From contig JAPLDE010000252.1 of assembly GCA_026391855.1 (NCBI GenBank), forward strand, positions 1-61,236: 61,236 nucleotides of DNA. The letters are read 5' to 3'. The notes beneath the pieces were generated by a model that searched no databases, was not told where the DNA came from, and saw only the letters and a program-made list of their open reading frames with translations. Of the stretch, positions 10,887-20,600 are shown in pieces (within the stretch, counting starts at the first letter, position 1; each line of letters starts with the position of its first letter). This DNA is from Bacteroidota bacterium (GTDB lineage Bacteria > Bacteroidota > Bacteroidia > Bacteroidales > CAIXZF01). A program made the translations under genes and the position numbers.

Positions 10887-11381
10887 ATGGAATTAGTAAA
10901 TCCTGGTATAGGTTTGATCTTTTGGATGACCTTGTCATTCGGGGCGGTATTGTTCCTGTTGGGTAAATTTGCCTGGAAGCCTATTATGAAGGCGCTCAGG
11001 GAGAGGGAAGAGAGCATTGACGGGGCCTTGCATGCTGCCGACAAGGCAAGAGAGGAGATGGAAACGCTCAAGTTCAGCAACGAACAGTTGTTGAGAGAGG
11101 CAAAGGAGGAACGTGACCTGCTGATGCGGGATGCCCGTAAAGTTAGGGAGACTATACTGGAAGAAGCCAAAGAGAAAGCCAGGGAAGAGGCGAACCGCAT
11201 TATTGAGGGTGCAAAGGCCAGTATTGAGTACGAAAAGATGGCCGCGATGACTGACCTGAAGAATCAACTGGCACAGCTTTCTATTGAGATTGCCGAGAAG
11301 ATACTCAAGGAGGAACTGGCTAAGGGCAATAAACAGGAGGAATTCCTGAAAGGGTTGCTGGATAAAGTTAAGTTCAATTAG
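10887..11381 (+). CDS. atpF: ATP synthase Fo subunit b
   Basis: 164 residues. One N-terminal membrane helix (GLIFWMTLSFGAVLFLLGKF) is followed by a long charged helix that dimerises as the peripheral stalk (EEAKEKAREEANRIIEGAK). It links subunit a to delta and the F1 head. Length and pattern are normal for the family. atpH starts 6 bases after its stop. The 162-base gap upstream separates it from atpE. Confidence 0.95.
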   Translation: MELVNPGIGLIFWMTLSFGAVLFLLGKFAWKPIMKALREREESIDGALHAADKAREEMETLKFSNEQLLREAKEERDLLMRDARKVRETILEEAKEKAREEANRIIEGAKASIEYEKMAAMTDLKNQLAQLSIEIAEKILKEELAKGNKQEEFLKGLLDKVKFN

Positions 11382-11387
11382 CCTTTT

Positions 11388-11945
11388 ATGAAGAACACCA
11401 AGATTGGCAGCAGGTATGCCAAGGCTTTACTTGATATTGCGCTTGAACAGGACTTCCTGGAAAAAGCCAGGGAAGACATGGAAACTATTGCCCAGGTTGT
11501 TGCTTCCAGTAAGGAATTCAGGCTTTTGATGGGAAATCCAGTGGTGAATGCTGCCAAGAAAACGGCTGTTCTGAAGGAGATCTTCGGTAAGTATATTCAT
11601 CCGGGGACGCTGATGTTTTTAACGATACTGACCCAGAAAAGGAGAGAGATCCATTTGGGTACCATAGCCGCGGAGTTCATCAGACTATATAACGAGGTTA
11701 AGAACATAAAGATCGCCTACCTGAAAACTGCCATCGCTGCCGATGAGGCGACCAGAACAAAAGTGACCACTATAGTAAAGGACCGTTTTCATTGTAATGT
11801 ACAATTAGTTGAAGAAGTTGACCCCAAACTGATAGGCGGCTTTGTTTTGAAAATTGGTGATTATCAATATGATGCAAGTATTGCTTCAGAGTTGATAGAA
11901 CTGCGGAAGCAGTTTCAGACGAATGTTTATAAAAAAGGATTTTGA
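11388..11945 (+). CDS. atpH: ATP synthase F1 subunit delta
   Basis: 185 residues with the OSCP/delta layout. An N-terminal helical bundle begins with IGSRYAKALLDIALEQ. The C-terminal domain contains the conserved VDPKLIGGFVLKIGDYQYD and ends in QFQTNVYKKGF. Delta clamps the peripheral stalk to the top of the F1 hexamer. The gene lies 6 bases after atpF and 15 bases before atpA. Confidence 0.95.
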   Translation: MKNTKIGSRYAKALLDIALEQDFLEKAREDMETIAQVVASSKEFRLLMGNPVVNAAKKTAVLKEIFGKYIHPGTLMFLTILTQKRREIHLGTIAAEFIRLYNEVKNIKIAYLKTAIAADEATRTKVTTIVKDRFHCNVQLVEEVDPKLIGGFVLKIGDYQYDASIASELIELRKQFQTNVYKKGF

Positions 11946-11960
11946 TAAAAACGACACATT

Positions 11961-13547
11961 ATGGCAGAAATTAAACCTGCTGAAGTATCTGCGATTTTAA
12001 GGCAACAGCTGGCTGGTTTCCGTACGGAGGCCGAATTGCAGGAGACAGGGACGGTATTACAGGTTGGTGACGGGATTGCCCGTGTTTATGGACTGATGAA
12101 TGCAGAATCAGGCGAATTGGTTGAGTTTGAGAAAGGCAGTCTGAAAGGGATTGTATTAAACCTGGAAGAAGATAATGTGGGTATTGTTCTCCTGGGAGAA
12201 TCGACCAACATCAAGGAAGGGGACATTGTTAAACGGACAGGCCGGATTGCTTCCATTCATGCCGGTGAAGGGATGCTTGGCAGGGTCATCAACACCCTTG
12301 GGATACCGATAGACGGGAAGGGTCCGATAGGCGGGCAGACTTACGAGATGCCTCTGGAGCGTAAGGCGCCAGGCGTCATTTTCCGTCAGCCGGTTAACGA
12401 GGCGCTGCAGACAGGGATCAAGGCCATTGATGCGATGATCCCGATCGGAAGAGGGCAGCGTGAGCTGATCATTGGTGACCGCCAGACGGGTAAATCGACT
12501 ATTGCGCTGGATACCATTATTAACCAGCGGGAGTTTTATCAAAAAGGGAAACCGGTATATTGCATTTATGTAGCAGTAGGCCAAAAGGGATCTACGGTTG
12601 CCAATTTTGTGAAGACACTGGAAGAGCATGGCGCAATGGAGTATACCATAGTTGTTATGGCTACGGCTTCTGATCCGGCAGCCATGCAATTTTATGCACC
12701 TTTTGCCGGGGCTGCCATCGGTGAGTTTTTCAGGGATACGGGTCGTCCGGCACTGGTTATTTTTGATGACCTATCGAAACAGGCTGTGGCTTACCGTGAG
12801 GTGTCGCTGCTGCTTCGCCGCCCGCCCGGACGTGAAGCTTACCCCGGTGATGTTTTCTATCTCCACTCCCGTTTGCTGGAAAGGGCTGCCAGGATCATTT
12901 CTTCCGACGATATTGCCCGTAAGATGAACGATCTTCCTGAAACCATCAGAGGGATGGTGAAAGGGGGAGGTTCATTAACAGCCCTGCCTATCATCGAGAC
13001 CCAGGCAGGAGACGTTTCAGCCTATATTCCAACCAACGTGATCTCTATCACCGATGGTCAGATCTTCCTTGAGACCAACCTGTTTAATTCGGGGATCAGG
13101 CCTGCCATTAACGTAGGTATTTCGGTTTCCAGGGTTGGTGGAAATGCCCAGATCAAAGCCATGAGAAAGGTTGCCGGTACGCTGAAACTTGACCAGGCCG
13201 CCTTCCGGTCGCTGGAGGCTTTTGCCAAGTTCGGATCCGACCTGGATGCCAGCACCAAGGCCGTCCTCGATAAAGGTTCCAGAAACGTTGAGATACTGAA
13301 ACAGCAGCAATACTCACCGATGACCGTTGAAAAGCAGATCGCTGTGATCTATTGCGGAACCAAGGGAATGTTACAGAAGATCCCCATAGAAGGGATAAAG
13401 AATTTCGAAATTGAATTTCTTCATTTTCTTGAAGAGAAGCACCGTTCAGATATTCTGGATGAGCTGAAGGCCGGTAACCTGACCGATGAGGTTATCAAGC
13501 GGCTTGACGAGGCTGCCAGGAGCGTCATTAAAAAACACGAAAAATAA
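11961..13547 (+). CDS. atpA: ATP synthase F1 subunit alpha
   Basis: 528 residues, full length. Alpha alternates with beta in the F1 hexamer and carries the non-catalytic nucleotide site. The Walker A loop is GDRQTGKST at residues 172-180, followed by the hydrophobic strand and aspartates of Walker B ([16 protein letters not shown]). [14 protein letters not shown] is the usual alpha signature. The protein ends in a long helical domain. The catalytic beta subunit gene (atpD) is not in the window, nor is atpC. Confidence 0.97.
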   Translation: MAEIKPAEVSAILRQQLAGFRTEAELQETGTVLQVGDGIARVYGLMNAESGELVEFEKGSLKGIVLNLEEDNVGIVLLGESTNIKEGDIVKRTGRIASIHAGEGMLGRVINTLGIPIDGKGPIGGQTYEMPLERKAPGVIFRQPVNEALQTGIKAIDAMIPIGRGQRELIIGDRQTGKSTIALDTIINQREFYQKGKPVYCIYVAVGQKGSTVANFVKTLEEHGAMEYTIVVMATASDPAAMQFYAPFAGAAIGEFFRDTGRPALVIFDDLSKQAVAYREVSLLLRRPPGREAYPGDVFYLHSRLLERAARIISSDDIARKMNDLPETIRGMVKGGGSLTALPIIETQAGDVSAYIPTNVISITDGQIFLETNLFNSGIRPAINVGISVSRVGGNAQIKAMRKVAGTLKLDQAAFRSLEAFAKFGSDLDASTKAVLDKGSRNVEILKQQQYSPMTVEKQIAVIYCGTKGMLQKIPIEGIKNFEIEFLHFLEEKHRSDILDELKAGNLTDEVIKRLDEAARSVIKKHEK

Positions 13548-13571
13548 GTAATTGATTAAAAGGAAGTTACC

Positions 13572-14456
13572 ATGCCCAATCTGAAAGAGGTAAGGACCAG
13601 GATAGCCTCTGTTATATCGACCCAGCAGATCACCAGCGCCATGAAAATGGTGGCAGCCAGTAAGTTGCGCCGGGCTCAGAACGCTATCATCAATTTACGT
13701 CCTTATGCCTCAAAGCTCAGGGAGATGATGGGTAACCTGTCGGCTGACGCCGGAGAAACCGATGCTGCAGCCTATGCCGTTGATCGGAAGCCGGAAAAGA
13801 TACTGCTGATCGCCATCGCTTCAAACAGGGGGTTATGCGGTGCTTTCAATGCGAATGTTATCAAGGCGACCAGCGAACTCATCCACGTCAGGTATTCCTC
13901 ACAATATAAGAATGGGAACGTTCATATTATAGCCATAGGCAAAAAAGTATCTGACTTCTTTAACCGTCGTAAATACCCGGTGATCGGAAGCTATAATACT
14001 GTTTTTGACGGACTTACCTTTGATAAAGTGTTACCCATTGCCGAGATGGTGATGAAAGACTTTCTGGAGAAGAAGTATGACAGGGTGGAGATTATTTACA
14101 ACCAGTTCAAGAATGCCGCAGTGCAACGGCTTATCGTTGAGCAGTTTTTACCGCTTGTCCCCCAGGAAAAGAAAGCCGGAAGCCAGGTTCAGGCTACTGA
14201 TTATTTGTATGAGCCATCCAGGGAGGAAATTCTCAACGATCTGATCCCGAGGTCATTAAAAATACAGTTATATAAAACAGTTCTCGACTCATTTGCTTCA
14301 GAGCACGGAGCCAGAATGACCGCCATGCATAAAGCCACCGACAACGCCAGTGAATTACTGAGGGAGCTGAAGCTTTCTTACAATAAAGCCAGGCAAGCGG
14401 CCATCACCAATGAGATCCTGGAGATCGTATCGGGAGCTGAGGCGCTGAAAGGGTAA
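13572..14456 (+). CDS. atpG: ATP synthase F1 subunit gamma
   Basis: 294 residues. Gamma is the central rotor shaft. The N-terminal helix (RTRIASVISTQQITSAMKM) and the C-terminal helix (GARMTAMHKATDNASELL) that form the coiled-coil shaft are both present. SNRGLCGAFNANV is a family signature. It is the last gene of the cluster. A strong hairpin terminator begins about 20 bases after the stop, and the convergent ankyrin gene ends just beyond it. Confidence 0.96.
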   Translation: MPNLKEVRTRIASVISTQQITSAMKMVAASKLRRAQNAIINLRPYASKLREMMGNLSADAGETDAAAYAVDRKPEKILLIAIASNRGLCGAFNANVIKATSELIHVRYSSQYKNGNVHIIAIGKKVSDFFNRRKYPVIGSYNTVFDGLTFDKVLPIAEMVMKDFLEKKYDRVEIIYNQFKNAAVQRLIVEQFLPLVPQEKKAGSQVQATDYLYEPSREEILNDLIPRSLKIQLYKTVLDSFASEHGARMTAMHKATDNASELLRELKLSYNKARQAAITNEILEIVSGAEALKG

Positions 14457-14475
14457 TAACACGCGGAATTCAAAA

Positions 14476-14534
14476 AAAATGGCTGGAAACCAGTTCTCCA
14501 ACTCTGTTGGAAAGGACTGATTTTCAGCCATTTT
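14476..14534. terminator. Bidirectional hairpin terminator between atpG and the ankyrin gene
   Basis: A/T-flanked arms AAAATGGCTG and CAGCCATTTT pair at the base. An inner stem (CCAGT..TCCAAC with GTTGGA..GGACTG, loop TCT) completes a long hairpin. On the plus strand it ends in TTTTCTT. On the minus strand the A-rich left arm gives the T-run. It therefore suits termination of both convergent transcripts. Confidence 0.75.
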
Positions 14535-14548
14535 CTTATCAATTACAA

Positions 14549-15721
14549 TTATCGTAACTGACGGGAGAGATCAGAGGGGAAGTATTTGCTTTCCTTGGAT
14601 GATTGGGCTAAATAATAATCGTAAGCGGTCAGGTTATCTTTATCTTTAATTTTTGTGTTGGCGCCTTTATCGAGCAGGAATCTGACTGATTTTTCGTTCA
14701 GGGTAAGGCAGGCAAACATCAGGCCGGTAAAATTCTCACTGGTCACTTCATCAATGGTGATTCCCTGTTTCATCATAAAATCGATGGCATCGGTATTGTC
14801 TTCAAAGGCGATGGCCATCATCCATGGAGTGAGGACTTTTTCGCTTTCATGGCGAATATCGGCTCCTCTTTTGATCAATTCGGTCATCAGGGGGATTCTT
14901 CCGTTCCTGCAGGCATAGAAAAGGGCAGTAAATCCCTTTCCGTCGGTTTCATCGATTTTCACCCCGTTATCGAGAAGGAACCAGAATGATTTAATGAACC
15001 CTTCCTTACAGGTATATTGCAGCGGGGTCATTCCTTTTGCATTTTTAATGTTAACAGGTGCTTTCCATTTAACCAGGGTTTTCACCACGTCAATATTCTC
15101 CTCATCGAGGCGTTTGTAAGGCTCTGTTCTATATTCGGCACCACAGGCATAGTGAAGGGGGGTATTTCCCAGGTCATCTTTAACATCGAATGCGGCCCCT
15201 TTTTCACCCAGGTAGTCAAACACGGTATAATCGTTATTATTTATTACACAGAAGTGAACGATATTTCTGCCATTTTCGGTTTTTACGGTCAGGTCTGACC
15301 CCTTTTCGACCAGGAATTTCATCAGGCTGAGGTTGTTGGTGGCATAGCTGGCCAGCATGATCGCATTAAAACCGGTGGATGTTTTAATATTGATGCTGGC
15401 TTTTTTCTCCACCAGTTTTTCCACTATGGCCGAACTTCCATTCATGGCGGCATAGTGAAGGTCTGTGAAATCGCAGATATTGACATCCGCCCCGTTATTT
15501 AAGAGGATATCAATAAAGGGCATGGCTTTTTTATCGGTCAGGTATACCAGCAGGGGAGTGCCTTCTTTATTGTAACAATCTGCACCTTTAGGGTTATCGG
15601 TGACCAGTTCCCTGAAACGCTGCAGATCCCCCTTTTCATAGGCCTTAAAAAGTTTCTGGCCATTCACCGACATGCCGGCAAGAAGAAAAAAGACCAGTCC
15701 GGATAACAATAGTTTTTTCAT
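14549..15721 (-). CDS. Secreted ankyrin-repeat protein
   Basis: 390 residues. A signal peptide (MKKLLLSGLVFFLLAGMSVNG) is followed by about ten ankyrin repeats that fill the rest of the protein. Clear units include LLNNGADVNICDFTDLHYAA, DDLGNTPLHYACG and DGKGFTALFYACRNGR. Ankyrin repeats bind other proteins; the partner is unknown. The signal peptide points to the periplasm or the outside. No catalytic domain is seen. It appears monocistronic and shares the hairpin terminator with atpG. Confidence 0.85.
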   Translation of the reverse strand: MKKLLLSGLVFFLLAGMSVNGQKLFKAYEKGDLQRFRELVTDNPKGADCYNKEGTPLLVYLTDKKAMPFIDILLNNGADVNICDFTDLHYAAMNGSSAIVEKLVEKKASINIKTSTGFNAIMLASYATNNLSLMKFLVEKGSDLTVKTENGRNIVHFCVINNNDYTVFDYLGEKGAAFDVKDDLGNTPLHYACGAEYRTEPYKRLDEENIDVVKTLVKWKAPVNIKNAKGMTPLQYTCKEGFIKSFWFLLDNGVKIDETDGKGFTALFYACRNGRIPLMTELIKRGADIRHESEKVLTPWMMAIAFEDNTDAIDFMMKQGITIDEVTSENFTGLMFACLTLNEKSVRFLLDKGANTKIKDKDNLTAYDYYLAQSSKESKYFPSDLSRQLR

Positions 15722-15831
15722 GGTTTAAGTTTTATGGGTTAATAGAATTTCAGCCAACTAATTTACAAATTGATAATTAAAAATTACAAGAAAATTGCTG
15801 ATAATTTCTGTTTTTAAATACAGCGGGCATG

Positions 15832-15860
15832 TTGGAATGCGGGATTAATTCGTATATTTA
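15832..15860 (+). promoter_or_regulatory. Putative promoter of the sORF-DUF2231-rubrerythrin unit
   Basis: TTG at 15832-15834 and TATATTTA at 15853-15860 are separated by 18 bases. This is close to the Bacteroidota arrangement (TTTG, about 19 bases, TAnnTTTG; last base differs). A 31-codon ORF starts 19 bases later. Confidence 0.4.
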
Positions 15861-15879
15861 ACCTGTTAAAATAGAAGTT

Positions 15880-15975
15880 ATGATCATTAAAAAAGTCGAA
15901 ATAGCCATGTTTTACCTGATCAAAAGAGAGTTGGAAGCCATGGGAATGACTCCGGCCGCCCCTGCTGTCACCTGA
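15880..15975 (+). CDS. Small ORF of 31 codons upstream of the DUF2231 gene
   Basis: An ATG at 15880 opens a 31-residue frame ending in TGA at 15973-15975. The peptide begins MIIKKVEIAMFYLIKREL and ends TPAAPAVT. It has an amphipathic helical first half and a proline/alanine-rich tail. A promoter-like sequence lies just upstream, and the DUF2231 gene starts 31 bases after the stop. No family is recognised. It could be a genuine small protein or a leader peptide; conservation is the deciding test. Confidence 0.4.
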   Translation: MIIKKVEIAMFYLIKRELEAMGMTPAAPAVT

Positions 15976-16006
15976 TATTCAATATTTTTATTTTTACTTA
16001 TACAAT

Positions 16007-16432
16007 ATGGATACTACTCATTTACATCCGATGCTGGTTCATTTTCCCATTGCCCTTATCATAGTGGGATTTTTGTCAGAAGTTTGCTTCTGGCTTTACA
16101 AGAAGAACATGCTTTTTTCCATGGGTAGCTTGTATTTATTGGTATTAGGCACATTGGGAGCCCTGGCAGCAGTCCTATCGGGTCTTTTTCTTACTGCTGA
16201 GATGTCGGGAACAGCAGGTCAGCAAAAAGAGATCCATGAACTTTTCGGAAAAATCACCCTGGGAATCCTGATCTTGCTGAGTGGTTTCCGGCTATATCTG
16301 TTGTGGGGAAAAAAGGAAGAAACGGGGCTTCGAAAAGTTATACCGGTTGTATATGCTATTGTTGCTGGATTTGTAGGATATACCGGTTTTCTGGGGGGAT
16401 CGCTGGTTTATAATTTTATGATAGGCGTATAG
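16007..16432 (+). CDS. DUF2231 family four-helix membrane protein
   Basis: 141 residues with four hydrophobic helices. The histidine-rich N-terminus (MDTTHLHPMLVHFPIAL) is the hallmark of DUF2231 (PF09990), whose histidines may bind haem or metal. The topology resembles small b-type cytochrome-like proteins, but this is inference. The gene lies between the 31-codon ORF and the exported rubrerythrin, 38 bases before the latter. A role in an envelope redox or oxidative-stress reaction with the rubrerythrin is plausible but unproven. Confidence 0.8.
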   Translation: MDTTHLHPMLVHFPIALIIVGFLSEVCFWLYKKNMLFSMGSLYLLVLGTLGALAAVLSGLFLTAEMSGTAGQQKEIHELFGKITLGILILLSGFRLYLLWGKKEETGLRKVIPVVYAIVAGFVGYTGFLGGSLVYNFMIGV

Positions 16433-16470
16433 ATTTGACATGAATTTAAGTTCAATTTAACCAATCGACC

Positions 16471-17097
16471 ATGAAAAGAGTATTACTGATTTCATCACTG
16501 ATGGTTTCCATTGTTATCTTTTTCAGTGGATGCCAACCAACACCCAAACCTGTTAAGACGATCGAAAATCTGAAGGTTGCTTTTAAGGGTGAATCCAACG
16601 CCAGCGCCAAGTACGCTGCCTATGCCCAGAAAGCCAGGGAAGAGGGATTTCCTGCCATTGCCGTGTTATTCACGGCTGCTTCCGAGGCTGAAAAGATCCA
16701 TGCCGGCAACCATGCAAAGGTGTTGGAAAAACTCGGAGTTAAGCCCGAAGAGGTAAAGCCTGAATTTCAGGTTCTTACAACAAAAGAGAACCTCCAGGAT
16801 GCCATAACTGGCGAAGGATATGAAATGGAAACCATGTATCCGGGATTCCTGACAGTGGCAGAGGAAGAGAAAGCCAACGATGCCAAAACATCCTTTACCT
16901 TTGCTCTGGATACCGAGAAAAAACATCATTCCTTCTATGTTTCCGCAATGGCTGCCCTTGAAGGAGGGACTTTAAGCAGTTTGCCTGTGGCCTATTACGT
17001 ATGCCCCAAGTGCGGCAACACTTTTGATGAAGCCAATGTGAAAGATCCCTGTGATTTCTGCCAGACGCCTAAGGACAAGTTCAAGAAGTTCATGTAA
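16471..17097 (+). CDS. Rubrerythrin with a lipoprotein signal peptide
   Basis: 208 residues. The C-terminal two thirds is a rubrerythrin. The four-helix di-iron domain has ligand motifs FKGESNASAKYAAYA, EAEKIHAGNH, GYEMETMYPGF and DTEKKHHSFY. It is followed by a rubredoxin-like domain with two Cys pairs (YVCPKCGNTF and PCDFCQTP). Rubrerythrins reduce hydrogen peroxide in anaerobes and are normally cytoplasmic. Here the first 21 residues form a lipoprotein signal (hydrophobic core, then FFSGC with Cys21 as the lipidation site). The protein should therefore sit on a membrane facing the periplasm. The electron donor is not evident; the adjacent DUF2231 membrane protein is a candidate. It converges on the DUF3109 gene with 11 bases between stops. 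Confidence 0.92.
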   Translation: MKRVLLISSLMVSIVIFFSGCQPTPKPVKTIENLKVAFKGESNASAKYAAYAQKAREEGFPAIAVLFTAASEAEKIHAGNHAKVLEKLGVKPEEVKPEFQVLTTKENLQDAITGEGYEMETMYPGFLTVAEEEKANDAKTSFTFALDTEKKHHSFYVSAMAALEGGTLSSLPVAYYVCPKCGNTFDEANVKDPCDFCQTPKDKFKKFM

Positions 17098-17108
17098 AAA
17101 GGCAACGT

Positions 17109-17675
17109 TCAGAGGTTTTTCTTTTCGATCTGGTTGACCAGTTCATCATACCATTCCTGTCCATATTTTCTGACCAGGGCTTCTTTCAGGAAAACATAAA
17201 GGGGTATTTCCTCATTTCTTCCTTTCACCAGGGCAGGCTGGCAAACGTGCCATTGATGATAGTTTACCGCATCACCGGTATTATAGGTTTTTATCCTGAC
17301 GGGGTAGAGATGACAGGAAATGGGTTTTTTCAGCGGGAATTGCCCGGCTTCGAATGATTTTTCCATGGCGCAACGAGCGATTTCCCCATCGAAGTATGCA
17401 TAGGCGCATTCCTTGCCTTCGAGTAAAGGAGTGACAAGGTTTCCCGCCGGGTCGAAATCCGAAACACCATATTTTTCAACCCACTGCACCCCTTCCAGGG
17501 TCATATATTCAATGAGCTTGTCCAGGTTTTCTGCAATCATTTTCAGTTCTTCCGGCTCCAGGGGAGCACCTGCATCCCCTTCAACACAGCAGGATCCCAG
17601 ACAATGAGGAAGATCGCAACAGAACTTCACCGTCTTCAGATAGTCGGAAACCAGGCTTTCATCAATTACAAACAT
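17109..17675 (-). CDS. DUF3109 family cysteine-rich protein
   Basis: The best start is the ATG at 17675 (MFVIDESLVSDYLK), one base after the stop of the alpha-2-macroglobulin gene. This gives 188 residues; a longer frame reaches 17741 but lacks homologous-looking sequence. Cysteines cluster in CCDLPHCLGSCC near the N-terminus, with further ones in GKECAY, ARCAME, ISCHLYP and HVCQP. This fits metal or iron-sulfur binding, as in the related YkgJ-type proteins. The family is common in Bacteroidota and its biochemical role is unknown. Coupling to the upstream gene suggests co-transcription only. Confidence 0.85.
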   Translation of the reverse strand: MFVIDESLVSDYLKTVKFCCDLPHCLGSCCVEGDAGAPLEPEELKMIAENLDKLIEYMTLEGVQWVEKYGVSDFDPAGNLVTPLLEGKECAYAYFDGEIARCAMEKSFEAGQFPLKKPISCHLYPVRIKTYNTGDAVNYHQWHVCQPALVKGRNEEIPLYVFLKEALVRKYGQEWYDELVNQIEKKNL

Positions 17676-17676
17676 A

Positions 17677-20600
17677 TTATTCAATTTTAATCTGCAAACC
17701 TTCCGTATGAGCCGAAAAATCAGGAGCATACATACATTCAACAGTAGAGATACCCTGGGAAAAAGCTCCTTTTACGGAGGCTACTAAGGTGTATTCAAAG
17801 ATATGTGTTCCTTTTGGAAGAAAGGAGAAAAAGTAATGGGATGCCGCATCCCCGGTACTTTTATAGTAACCCAGCCCCGACTCATAACGGTATCCTGACA
17901 GTACCTCTGCAGGCTCCAGACCGGCAGCCCGGAGGTCTTTCAGATGGACATACTCAAGGTCGCGGTCGCAGGATAAGAGTATCCTTACCTTTATTTTATC
18001 TCCGGTTTTTATCCGGTTCTTGTCGCTTACGGCTTCCATCACCGGTCCGGATGGAGAATCCTTTATAATAAACAACTGTCGTTCAACGGTTAACGGTCCG
18101 TTGACCGGAGTGATCTTATCCAGGTTTTCGAAGTATTGCCAATACAGGGCTCCCCAGGCAATGCCTTCTTCTTTATTGGTAATTGATACCTTGCCCATAT
18201 CCGGTTGTATTTCAGCATCATGCCAGGAAGTTTTAAAATAACCCGTCCCTGATTCCATGGTAAGGGCAGGATCGTTGTCAGGATCCAATAACACCCTGCC
18301 CAGCTGAATGACCGGGGCCTGTTTCCGGCTCAGCAGGCCGGTTCCCCTGAGCAGAAGGGCATAACAGGCGTCGGCTGTTGAAATGGTTGAATTCCAGTGG
18401 TTAGTCTGCTTCTGTTTCAACAGCCAGATCTTCATTTCTTCCACCGAACGCTGGTCTTTGGCAATTTCGTCAAAAGCTTCGATCAGCAAGGACTGGGTCC
18501 CTATCCCGGATTGGTGCCAATAGTAACCCGGTGTTGATCCTTTCCAGTACATCCCCAGTTCGGGATGATGAATGGCTCTTTCTTTCAGTGACCTTATTAT
18601 CTCTCCCGGTGTGCCGGAATCCCCCATCCTGGATAGACCCAGCGCGATCATGCCCTGCAGGTAAGGACTCTGAGTGGTCCAGTATTTGGCGGCTTGTCCT
18701 TTATAATATTGAACTGCCTCCTTACTCTCTTCTCCAATAACAAACTGGTCTGTAAAGAAACTCCTGGCATAGAGGTATTGGATAATATTGTTACTCAGGT
18801 TGTTGTCTCCCATTGTCTTAGGTGCATATTGAAGCAGGCGCCGGTATTCTTCCGTCAGCCGCTCATCGAGGTAGAGGACCGCTTTACGCATCATCTCTTT
18901 CACTGAAAGGTCTTTTTTCATATCCAGTATGCCAAGGTGGCTGAGATGCCCCAGTCCCGACACAATATACTGAGTGATGTACCTGTCATCGGGCATACCG
19001 GGGAACCAGGACCAGCCTCCGTTGGGTGTCTGCAAGGTCTGAAGCCGGTTTAAGGAGATCTGCTTTTCTGATACCATGCGGTTCAGGTCGAACAGCAAGG
19101 CGATTCGTTTCTTGCTTTCTGATTCATTGGAGGCATCCACTATCCAGGGCGTTTCCTCCAGTGAAACCGTTTTCAGTTCCCGGTTTTTCTCCAGGTTTGA
19201 AAGAAGGGCAGAGGGACTGAACATTGACCATCGTTCGAAAACCTTATGGATCTCAGGGTTGGAATTTGAGATCCATGTTGCCATGGCGTTGGCATAGAAA
19301 CGGTTGAAGATCAATTCAGAACAATCATAGGTCTGATCCATCAGGTATGGCAGGGCCTGAACGGCCAGCCAGGCAGGATTGGAAGTAAATTCCAGTGAAA
19401 GGGAATGGTTTTTCAGGGTTGAAGAAGGCCCCTTTTGCTGCCCGGTAAGCTTCTTCATTTCAAAATCGAACTTTCCTTTTCCTTTCACGGGTAAAGTGAG
19501 CGCCTCGGTAACAAGGATGCGGTTACTGAGAACGGGTAAAGAAGCCTCTTCACCATCAGAGAACTGGCTGGTCCAGGCTTTAAGGTTATAAGTAACCGCC
19601 TGCAAACCAAAGGGAACCGATATGGGCCAGCTGACAGAGGTACTCTGACCAGCCTCCAGGTAGAAAGGCAAGGTAATTTCCTTGTTATCTAATTCATTAT
19701 CAATGGGTTTCATTGTCAATGCGTCGAAAAACTGCAGGTTAACCTTTCCTTTCAGGGGCAACTTTGACAGGCTGACGATCTTAACACTGAACATCAGTTT
19801 GTCACCTTCTCTCAGAAACCGGGGAAAGTTGGGAAATACCATCAGTTCTTTTGATGTAACGAGTTCTTTAACCAAGGTACCGCTTCGCAGGTCTTTTGTA
19901 TGGGCAAGACCGGTTACCTTCCATCTTGTCAGTGATTCAGGCACCCTGAATTTTACGACAAGCTCTCCATTTTCATTGGTTTTCAGGTCGGGAAAGAAAA
20001 AAGCGGTTTCCCTGAGGTTGGTCCGGGGGTTAACAGCACCGGGTATTTCCGTGGTATCTGTCGGCAGGTTTTCACCGGATTCCCGGGTCACCGCAGCATT
20101 TTTAGCTATCTTCATATCTCCGGCTACCCGGGGTTGATCACCGGGAATCGCTTCCATTCTCTTCACCATTGGTGCACCTTCTCCCCTGTCCTGTGACATT
20201 AAGGGAGCATTATAATAGGCCCTCCCCTGATAAGGATTTCTCCTGATCAACTTGTCATAGCCCTGATAATACGTTTCATAATAGGTCCCACTTGAAAGGG
20301 AAAATCTATAAAATATTTCCGATGTTTCCAGGGCAAAGGCCGATTGGTTCTGCCAGGACGGAAAATTCCAGTTCAATCCAAATAAACTGAAGTTCCAGCG
20401 GTTGGGTTTGATGGCCTCCAGGGAAGCGTCAACCATTGAGATAAGCAATTCGGCTGCCACTTTGTCGCCTTTTTTGCCGGAAACGCGGACCTGCCATTCC
20501 TCATCCTCACCAGGCATCAGTTTGTCTCTGAAGGTTCCGATGCTGACATTCAGCTCCTTATCTGACCGGGGAACATTGATCACACCAGATGATTGAAAAC

